Source: Methanobacteriota archaeon | GTDB taxonomy: Archaea; Thermoplasmatota; DTKX01; GCA-020343715 | NCBI GenBank assembly: GCA_030594725.1 | Contig: JAUVEQ010000046.1 | Span: forward strand, 1 to 11,849 | DNA length: 11,849 bases | Direction: 5' to 3' | Part shown: piece by piece, positions 7,771 through 11,849 of the stretch | How the letters are laid out: the number at the start of each line of letters is the position of its first letter | Numbering within the stretch: the first letter of the stretch is position 1 | Position numbers and translations under genes: made by a program | Notes under the pieces: generated by a model | Databases searched by the model: none | Told to the model about the DNA's origin: nothing | The model's input: the letters and a program-made list of their open reading frames with translations, nothing else

Positions 7771-7948
7771 GGATGTGGCGCTGCGGCATCGAGGCAAAGG
7801 TGGTTCCCGGGGTCCCATGCAGGTGCCTGCTGCTGCCGCAGGGGCATGAATTGCTGCTGCGCCTCGGCCGCCCACAAGGGCGGACTCCCGGCCGCACATA
7901 AGTGCGTCCTTTCAGCCGCATGCGCGCACCTCCCTTGCCAGGACAGGG
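7771..7948 (+). repeat. Repeat A, upstream copy; candidate structured RNA
   Basis: Ordered blocks are shared with 10257-10382 at nearly the same spacing. They are GGATGTGG (7771), TCGAGG (+18 in both copies), AGGTGGTTCCCG (+27 in both) and GGGGCATGAATTGCTGC (43 bases after that block here, 42 in the other copy). A hairpin and a TTGCCAGGA-containing tail follow. The hairpin is CCGCCC, loop ACAA, GGGCGG at 7868-7883. An extra 46 bases, absent from the other copy, include CGCAC-ATAA-GTGCG (7893-7906). The tail CTCCCTTGCCAGGACAGGG is at 7930-7948. The gene-free context, the pairing and the compensatory changes favour a structured noncoding RNA or a hairpin DNA element. No known RNA family is recognised. 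Confidence 0.6.
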
Positions 7949-7976
7949 GAAGGGGCATGGGAACGATCGTGGCGTG

Positions 7977-8018
7977 CTCGACGGCACGGGTTGATGGGTG
8001 CGGGGCAAGGGGGCCAGT
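7977..8018 (+). repeat. Repeat B, copy 2 upstream of the Schlafen promoter
   Basis: CACGGGTTGAT (7985-7995), then GGTGCGGG, AAG and GCCAG, match the element at 9955-10003 over about 35 bases with few differences. The copy lies 29 bases after repeat A and about 95 bases before the Schlafen TATA box. Its role is unknown. Confidence 0.6.
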
Positions 8019-8111
8019 GTCGTTCAGTATCGCGTTCTAGGAAGAAGATCACCTCACTTCTAATTGCGTCCCCCAGCCCACACCCACCTTCATAGACCCC
8101 TCATAGCAAGG

Positions 8112-8145
8112 TTTATATGCTAAATGCATCATAGTCTATGATGCA
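8112..8145 (+). promoter_or_regulatory. Schlafen-gene promoter with inverted-repeat operator
   Basis: TTTATATG (8112-8119) is a good archaeal TATA box. Five bases downstream begins a perfect 10-bp inverted repeat, TGCATCATAG, one base, CTATGATGCA (8125-8145). The expected transcription start falls inside it, a position that suits a repressor site. The Schlafen-type product has two C-terminal winged helices and could bind here itself. GGAG (8155-8158) is the ribosome site. Several further TCATAG/CTATGA hexamers flank the palindrome (8090, 8101, 8150, 8166, 8193). Confidence 0.65.
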
Positions 8146-8167
8146 ATCTTCATAGGAGTGAATGTCT

Positions 8168-9853
8168 ATGAAAATCAATCATATACTCCGCCTCATAGAG
8201 GAGAAGGGTGTGGACGCCGTCGAGGACAGTGAGGTCGAGATCAAGGCCTTCGAAAGCGCAGACAAGGAGTTCCGGAAGCGATTGCGTAGGACCGTGGTCT
8301 GTCTTGCGAACTCGAAGGGAGGTCACATAATCCTGGGGGTAAACGAGACGACGAACAAGGTGGAGGGTTGTCCAAGTATCGATCCGATGGATCTTTCCAA
8401 CGTCGTGTACGAGGGGACAAAGCCCGGCATCCTCGTCGAGTTCGAGAGACATACCACTAAGGAAGGGGTCATCGTCTACCATGCTAGGGTCCCGAAGAGC
8501 CCTAGGATCCACGCTACCAGCGATGGTGCCAGATACCACCGGGTTGGGAAGAAGTGCATGCCCCTTTACCCCGACGAGGAGTACAGGCTCCTCATGGACA
8601 GGGGCATCCTCGACATCACCAACCAACCAATAGAGAGGATCGATACCGATGACATCCGGGATGGATTGACCGAAGGGATCGCACGCATGCAGTCCGAAAG
8701 GCAGAAGGCTCTTGGAATATCAGTGTCACGCAACGATGGAGATCCGATAGAGGTCCTCGGGTCCATCGGAGCTCTGACGGAGGACAGCCATGGAGAGTTG
8801 AAGCTCTCCATTGCTGGTGCGATCCTCGCTGTTGAGGGCCAAAAACTGATTCCCATCATCCCTGGCAGGAAGCTAATTTATGTCCAGATGGAGGGAGACA
8901 CCGAGTACAAGGAGAGGAGGGAATGGGACGGGGCCGCCATCATTGCGGTGGAGGAGGTGACGGAGACCATCAGGAAGAACTCCAAGGTGGCGACACTCCG
9001 CATCGGGGTCGTTCAGCGGGAGATTCCCGAGTTCCCACCGAATGCCGTGCGGGAGGTCATCGTGAACGCTGTGGCGCATCGGGACTACTTCATCAACGCT
9101 CCTATCATCGTAAGGCAGTACCCCGACAGGATAGAGGTGGCCAGTCCAGGAGCGTTCGTGGGAGGGATAACTGCCGAGAACATCCTGCACCATAATCCTA
9201 CCCACCGTAACCCGGCCCTGGTCCGGATCATGCATCGGTTAGGACTGGTCGAGGAGATCGGTATCGGAGTGGACAGGGTGTACGAGGCCCTTCTCAGGTC
9301 CGGCAAGGAACCACCCGTGTTCGTATCAAAGGATGAGCAGGTGACGTGCACGATCCCTAACGGTTCCCTCGACGAGGCTTTCGTGAGATTCATAGAGGAA
9401 CATGGTGGCAAGGGAGAGGGAATGACCCTTGACGAACTCATCGTGATCCACTACGTCAAGCGGCACCAGAGCATCGACCGAGCGACGGCGACACGGATAA
9501 TACAAAGGCCCGATACTGCCGCAACCTCCGTCCTGTCACGCCTGGTGGATCGTAACATCCTCAAGCGGTACGGTACCAGGGGCGGGTCCTACTACTCCCT
9601 CTCCGATGGGTCCGCCAGGAAGCTAGGGACCGAGATGAGGGACATGCGACATCCGGTGATCGATGACCTTCGGTCCCAATCGCTAATCACGGAGGCCGCC
9701 AGGTCGATGGGTTCCATTACGAACAGCGACGTGAGGGAACTCCTGGGGGTCAGCCGTTATCGCTCCCTCCGGCTCCTCGATGCTCTGGTCGACAAGGGCG
9801 AACTGAGGAGGGAGGGAACGCGGCGCTGGGCGAGGTATTTCCCGGTGGAATGA
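8168..9853 (+). CDS. Schlafen AlbA_2 / ATPase / winged-helix regulator-like protein
   Basis: The protein is about 561 residues long. Numbered from an alternative ATG at 8162, an AlbA_2 (Schlafen) domain spans about residues 20-145. It has an acidic EDSEVEIKAF motif (21-30), where Schlafen nucleases carry catalytic carboxylates, and NSKGGHIILGV (50-60). An HATPase_c_4-type domain spans about 290-385 with the N-box-like REVIVNAVAHRDY (297-309) and GIGVDRVYEAL. Two winged helices follow at about 435-480 and 505-560. This COG2865-like layout is known in prokaryotes as a predicted transcriptional regulator and is often found in defence islands. GGAG at 8155-8158 is nine bases before the ATG at 8168 but only three before 8162, so 8168 is preferred. 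The gene has its own TATA box and operator. Whether it acts as nuclease, regulator or both cannot be told. Confidence 0.88.
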   Translation: MKINHILRLIEEKGVDAVEDSEVEIKAFESADKEFRKRLRRTVVCLANSKGGHIILGVNETTNKVEGCPSIDPMDLSNVVYEGTKPGILVEFERHTTKEGVIVYHARVPKSPRIHATSDGARYHRVGKKCMPLYPDEEYRLLMDRGILDITNQPIERIDTDDIRDGLTEGIARMQSERQKALGISVSRNDGDPIEVLGSIGALTEDSHGELKLSIAGAILAVEGQKLIPIIPGRKLIYVQMEGDTEYKERREWDGAAIIAVEEVTETIRKNSKVATLRIGVVQREIPEFPPNAVREVIVNAVAHRDYFINAPIIVRQYPDRIEVASPGAFVGGITAENILHHNPTHRNPALVRIMHRLGLVEEIGIGVDRVYEALLRSGKEPPVFVSKDEQVTCTIPNGSLDEAFVRFIEEHGGKGEGMTLDELIVIHYVKRHQSIDRATATRIIQRPDTAATSVLSRLVDRNILKRYGTRGGSYYSLSDGSARKLGTEMRDMRHPVIDDLRSQSLITEAARSMGSITNSDVRELLGVSRYRSLRLLDALVDKGELRREGTRRWARYFPVE

Positions 9854-9901
9854 ATCGATCACTATGCAGAGTTCTATGCAAATAATCATAGAGACGAACA
9901 A

Positions 9902-9942
9902 TATATGCCGATTGCAGCATAGCCTATGTTATAGCGCATAGG
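9902..9942 (+). promoter_or_regulatory. Second copy of the Schlafen TATA-operator unit
   Basis: TATATGC (9902-9908), TGCA (9913-9916) and CATAGCCTATG (9918-9928) recur at exactly the offsets seen in the Schlafen promoter (TATATGC 8114, TGCA 8125, CATAGTCTATG 8130). CATAGGA follows in both places, 11 bases later there and 9 here. In the first copy that block contains the ribosome site. Here no ATG or open frame follows; instead repeat B, hairpins and repeat A lie downstream. It could be an active promoter for a noncoding transcript, or a duplicated relic. Confidence 0.6.
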
Positions 9943-9954
9943 ATCATTAGCCCC

Positions 9955-10003
9955 GTCGATGACAACACGGGTTGATTGGTGCGGGATAAGTGGAGCCAGG
10001 TCA
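9955..10003 (+). repeat. Repeat B, copy 3 downstream of the Schlafen gene
   Basis: TCGATG, CACGGGTTGAT (9966-9976), GGTGCGGG, TAAG and GCCAGG match copy 2 in order over about 40 bases. It begins about 27 bases after the second operator, so it would be near the 5' end of a transcript from that promoter. Confidence 0.6.
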
Positions 10004-10060
10004 GAATTCGTTTCATAGAAAAATATCATTTTTGTACGTGATGACCCGGATCGTGACGCC

Positions 10061-10130
10061 CCCCGTGGCACTCCCTGCACAGGAGCACGGGGTTGGCATC
10101 CACGTCCCTCCCCCCCTCGGGAGGACGTGG
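10061..10130 (+). other. Two tandem GC-rich hairpins
   Basis: CCCCGTG (10061-10067) pairs with CACGGGG (10086-10092), with an inner CTCC/GGAG pairing. The second hairpin runs 10100-10130: CCACGTCC plus CTCC-type bases pair with GGAGGACGTGG with one bulged C, giving about 12 base pairs. They lie between the downstream B and A elements. The T-tract expected of a terminator is absent. They look like part of a folded RNA. Confidence 0.5.
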
Positions 10131-10256
10131 TGCAGCTATCCAGGGACAACGCGCCCCCGCGGTCGCCTCTGCGCTGCTGGAAGGGACGAAGGGTTGTTCA
10201 CGCGACCACTGCCCCTGAAGCCGGGGGAGGAGCGACGGGAGTGATGATGGGACATG

Positions 10257-10382
10257 GGATGTGGTGGTTCTGCTTCGAGGAGCAGGTGGTTCCCGAGAAC
10301 GCCGAAGGTCATCGCTGCTGTCGCCGGGGCATGAATTGCTGCGCCTCGCCGCGCACCCGCGCGGCCTCGTTGCCAGGATAGG
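10257..10382 (+). repeat. Repeat A, downstream copy; candidate structured RNA
   Basis: This diverged copy of 7771-7948 has GGATGTGG (10257), TCGAGG (10275), AGGTGGTTCCCG (10284) and GGGGCATGAATTGCTGC (10326) in the same order and spacing. The hairpin GCCGCGC, loop ACCC, GCGCGGC lies at 10348-10365 and the tail CTCGTTGCCAGGATAGG at 10366-10382. The stem differs from the upstream copy by a C-G to G-C swap that keeps pairing. It lacks the 46-base insertion of the upstream copy. Confidence 0.6.
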
Positions 10383-10509
10383 AAGTAATATGAATTCCTA
10401 ATCACCTATATTTTGTGGATATGGAAGACGAGGGGTTTTCTGGCGGGTACAGGATTGGTCACGGGTTGGACAGTTCAAGCGTCGCTAGTTCACATGAGGT
10501 CTGAGAAGA

Positions 10510-11019
10510 ATGAGGGTCGAGCGCTTCGTTGATAGATGGAAGATATACTCGGGTATCATCCTATTCATTGGGGCCACAATATCATTAACAATTGTCCTAG
10601 TGGCGGTGGAGTTTCCGAACTACGTCGCGGCCTTCATTATTTTCGTGATCTTTGGGTCCATCTGGCTTCTTGTAACGGAGTTGTACCGCCTGCGTCACCT
10701 GGTCGTCGAGATCGACGCCGATGGTATTGTCCTGTCCTCGGGGAGGGGGGAGATAGCGAGGATAGACTTCCACGAACCCACGTGGGTAGCTGTGCGGATA
10801 CTGAAATGGAGGGGGAGGAAGCGGATCATAGAGATCCATCTCCACCAATCGGGGACCAAGGTTGACATGACCTTCGAGATCGCCGACGGATGGAAGATGG
10901 AGGATATTGAGAGGATCTGGAACGTGTTGAGACCAAACGTTCCGAGGTTCGAGAAAGGAGAATCACTGAAGGAATATATCGCAGATGGCTGGGACCTGGA
11001 CCCTCTTAAATTGCCTTGA
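10510..11019 (+). CDS. Two-helix membrane protein of unknown function
   Basis: The 169-residue protein has two adjacent membrane helices (about residues 12-33 and 38-57). A soluble, mostly beta-strand C-terminal half follows: VVEIDADGIVLSSGRGEIARIDFHE, then VAVRILKWRGRKRIIEIHL and a terminal helix. This layout resembles small bacterial and archaeal membrane proteins with a PH-like domain, but no family is recognised with certainty. The ATG at 10510 is preceded by a weak GAGG/GAGAAG purine stretch. Codon use is less GC-rich near the start than in neighbours. It lies between the Schlafen locus and the DUF4258 pair on the same strand, with wide gaps on both sides, so it is probably transcribed alone. 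Function unknown. Confidence 0.65.
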   Translation: MRVERFVDRWKIYSGIILFIGATISLTIVLVAVEFPNYVAAFIIFVIFGSIWLLVTELYRLRHLVVEIDADGIVLSSGRGEIARIDFHEPTWVAVRILKWRGRKRIIEIHLHQSGTKVDMTFEIADGWKMEDIERIWNVLRPNVPRFEKGESLKEYIADGWDLDPLKLP

Positions 11020-11109
11020 GCGTTGACAAGCTGGTGGAGGATCGGTCGTTAAGCTGAAGTACTTCATAACGCTGGTTGTGACGCACGTGAATATGGGAGT
11101 CAGAATAGA

Positions 11110-11117
11110 TTTTTTTT
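11110..11117 (+). terminator. T-tract, probable archaeal terminator
   Basis: Eight consecutive T residues lie about 90 bases after the membrane-protein stop codon. Archaeal transcription commonly ends at such T-runs without a hairpin. No other gene function is visible at this spot. Confidence 0.4.
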
Positions 11118-11224
11118 AAATATGGAATATAGATCATATCTCACTCGTTACTTCACTTTCACTTGACCCCCTAACCTGCCTATTTACCCGGGGAGAGCAA
11201 TGGTCTGAGAGATATCCACTAACA

Positions 11225-11260
11225 TTAATATACAATAACTTACAATAACTTACATAGAAG
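11225..11260 (+). promoter_or_regulatory. TATA box and tandem 10-bp repeats before the DUF4258 toxin-like gene
   Basis: TTAATATAC (11225-11233) is a TATA box about 27-30 bases before the GTG start at 11260, with no Shine-Dalgarno site, so a leaderless transcript is likely. TACAATAACT occurs twice in direct tandem (11231-11240 and 11241-11250), with a third, partial unit TACATAGAAG. A repeat at this position is a plausible binding site for the AbrB-type antitoxin encoded by the second gene. Confidence 0.5.
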
Positions 11261-11472
11261 TGAAACCACTGCCCTGCAGCATCAGGAATACAAGACATGC
11301 CAAGGACAGGATGATAGAGCGCGGTATATCGAAATCCGAGGCGGTGGAAGCTATCATGAAAGGAGCAAAGAGAAGGAAGGGCCGGAAGGTCTTCTCCCAG
11401 TTGAGGGGGATAGAGGTGGTCTACGAAACAAGACCCTGTAACCATATGGTGATAACGCTGTACAAGAGGTGA
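11260..11472 (+). CDS. DUF4258 protein, probable MqsR/HigB-like toxin
   Basis: The 70-residue protein has the DUF4258 signature: RHAKDRMIERGISKSEAVEAIMKGAKRRKGRK, then SQLRGIEVVYETRPCNHMVITLYKR. Such small proteins have an RelE/HigB/MqsR-like ribonuclease-like fold and are usually paired with YgiT/MqsA zinc-finger antitoxins, as here. The GTG at 11260 is the only upstream start that keeps the N-terminal strand. It has no ribosome site but has a TATA box at leaderless distance. Its stop codon lies inside the next gene's Shine-Dalgarno site, so the two are translationally coupled. Toxin activity is inferred from family and partner, not shown. Confidence 0.8.
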   Translation: MKPLPCSIRNTRHAKDRMIERGISKSEAVEAIMKGAKRRKGRKVFSQLRGIEVVYETRPCNHMVITLYKR

Positions 11473-11474
11473 TC

Positions 11475-11810
11475 ATGATGGAATGTCCAATGTGCAACGG
11501 CACGCTCAAGAAAGGTCGGACCGAGTATAGTTACCATGATATCCACTTCGGTGAGTACGACGCGGACATCTGCGACACGTGCGGTGAGGCCTTCTTCACC
11601 GAGGAGGCCTCGGATGCCATCGATGAGAAGGCCAAGGAGCTCGGTTTGTGGGGCCTCGAGGCGAGGTCGAAGGTATCCTACTCAGGCAATTCCCTGATGG
11701 TGAGGATCCCGCGAGAGATCGCCGAGTTCCTCGATCTCGAGAAGGGGGACGACATAAGGATCCACCCCGAGGGAAAGAAACGGCTGGTCGTCGAACTTGT
11801 TGATCAGTAG
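11475..11810 (+). CDS. MqsA-like antitoxin: YgiT-type zinc finger fused to AbrB/SpoVT domain
   Basis: The 111-residue protein starts with a YgiT/MqsA-type zinc finger. CPMCNG and CDTCGE supply four Cys ligands (about residues 4-38). A swapped-hairpin AbrB/MazE-type DNA-binding domain follows: SKVSYSGNSLMVRIPREIAEFLDLEKGDDIRIHPEGKKRLVVEL (about residues 65-108). E. coli MqsA instead carries an Xre-type HTH after its zinc finger. Starts are possible at GTG 11469, ATG 11475 and ATG 11478. GAGGTGAT (11466-11473) is a near-perfect Shine-Dalgarno site and favours 11475 or 11478. It is the second gene of a pair with the DUF4258 toxin-like gene, two bases apart. It probably neutralises that protein and represses the operon through the AbrB domain. 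Confidence 0.84.
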   Translation: MMECPMCNGTLKKGRTEYSYHDIHFGEYDADICDTCGEAFFTEEASDAIDEKAKELGLWGLEARSKVSYSGNSLMVRIPREIAEFLDLEKGDDIRIHPEGKKRLVVELVDQ

Positions 11811-11849
11811 TGCGCAAGCGATCTTGCTGGGTGCGTGACGAGAGGCTAC

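Larger units (their letters stand above)
7456..8161. other. Gene-free 0.7-kb region upstream of the Schlafen gene
   Basis: No convincing protein gene lies here: the short open frames in either direction lack start signals and family motifs. The AT-rich part (7456-7520) serves the abiE promoter. Next, a TATA-like CTTATATG (7624-7631) precedes a B element. The GC-rich repeat A follows at 7771-7948, a second B element at 7977-8018, and the Schlafen promoter with its operator at 8112-8145. Parts of this region are repeated, diverged, after the Schlafen gene. Confidence 0.6.
9854..10509. other. Gene-free 0.66-kb region downstream of the Schlafen gene
   Basis: No supported protein gene lies here. 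In order it holds CTATGC/TCATAG hexamers (9862-9891), a second TATA-operator unit (9902-9928), a B element (9955-10003), two GC-rich hairpins (10061-10092 and 10100-10130), and repeat A (10257-10382). An AT-rich stretch with TATA-like CCTATATTTT (10405-10414) lies about 95 bases before the next gene. Confidence 0.6.

Noticed and set aside
7746..7958. Minus-strand open frame with some similarity at protein level to one at 10136-10405
   Set aside because: The resemblance follows from the shared DNA repeat. Neither frame has a ribosome site or promoter, the products are low-complexity His/Pro/Ala/Arg stretches, and conserved pairing explains the similarity better than coding.
7456..8161. CRISPR array, tRNA or retron RNA in the gene-free region
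   Set aside because: There are no regularly spaced identical repeats, no T-loop GTTCRA motif with an acceptor stem, and no reverse transcriptase nearby.
7621..10390. Repeats as ends of a transposon or as a TnpB-type guide RNA
   Set aside because: No transposase, TnpB or other nuclease of that kind is encoded, no terminal inverted repeats or target-site duplications were found, and the copies lie in direct orientation.
10455..10470. Possible fourth B element (CACGGGTTG at 10460-10468)
   Set aside because: Only nine bases match and the following blocks of the element are absent, so it may be chance.
11134..11445. Minus-strand open frame across the DUF4258 gene and its promoter
   Set aside because: It overlaps a gene with a recognisable domain and partner, and the product has no features of its own.

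Overview
The window looks like archaeal chromosome, probably from a moderately GC-rich euryarchaeote of the Thermoplasmatota/Methanomassiliicoccales type. The evidence is a bat-type HTH regulator (HTH_10), TATA-box promoters (several of them apparently leaderless), GGAGG/GGTGAT Shine-Dalgarno sites, a DUF4386 membrane protein, and archaeal-style AbiE, Schlafen and MqsA-like genes. The lineage is inferred from gene content, not from a marker gene.

Positions 1-5420 hold ordinary metabolic and membrane genes. They are the 3' part of a short, single-domain asparaginase-like gene, a Yip1-family membrane protein, and a co-directional cluster of two paralogous zinc-free MDR oxidoreductases with a flavodoxin between them. 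Next come a convergent bat-type transcription regulator and, divergent from that regulator, a DUF4386 six-helix membrane protein. The last two genes share a short intergenic region with a palindromic TATA box.

Positions 5492-11810 form a defence and toxin-antitoxin island. It contains an AbiEi/AbiEii pair (minus strand, TGATG-coupled, probably leaderless), a Schlafen-AlbA_2/ATPase/winged-helix protein, a two-helix membrane protein of unknown function, and a DUF4258 toxin-like/MqsA-like zinc-finger-AbrB antitoxin pair.

The most unusual part is the noncoding DNA on both sides of the Schlafen gene. Upstream (about 7636-8018) and downstream (about 9955-10382) lie diverged copies of the same GC-rich repeat family. 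A third, 3'-end-only copy lies at 440-519. All three copies keep a hairpin with an AC-initial tetraloop, and its stem differs by paired, compensatory changes, which argues for a conserved structured RNA or a hairpin-forming DNA element. The Schlafen promoter carries a 10-bp inverted-repeat operator just after its TATA box. The same TATA-operator arrangement, with identical spacing, recurs about 50 bp after the Schlafen stop codon, where it points into the downstream repeat copy. The simplest testable model is a Schlafen regulator/effector gene linked with co-regulated structured noncoding RNAs. A partial segmental duplication is the main alternative.
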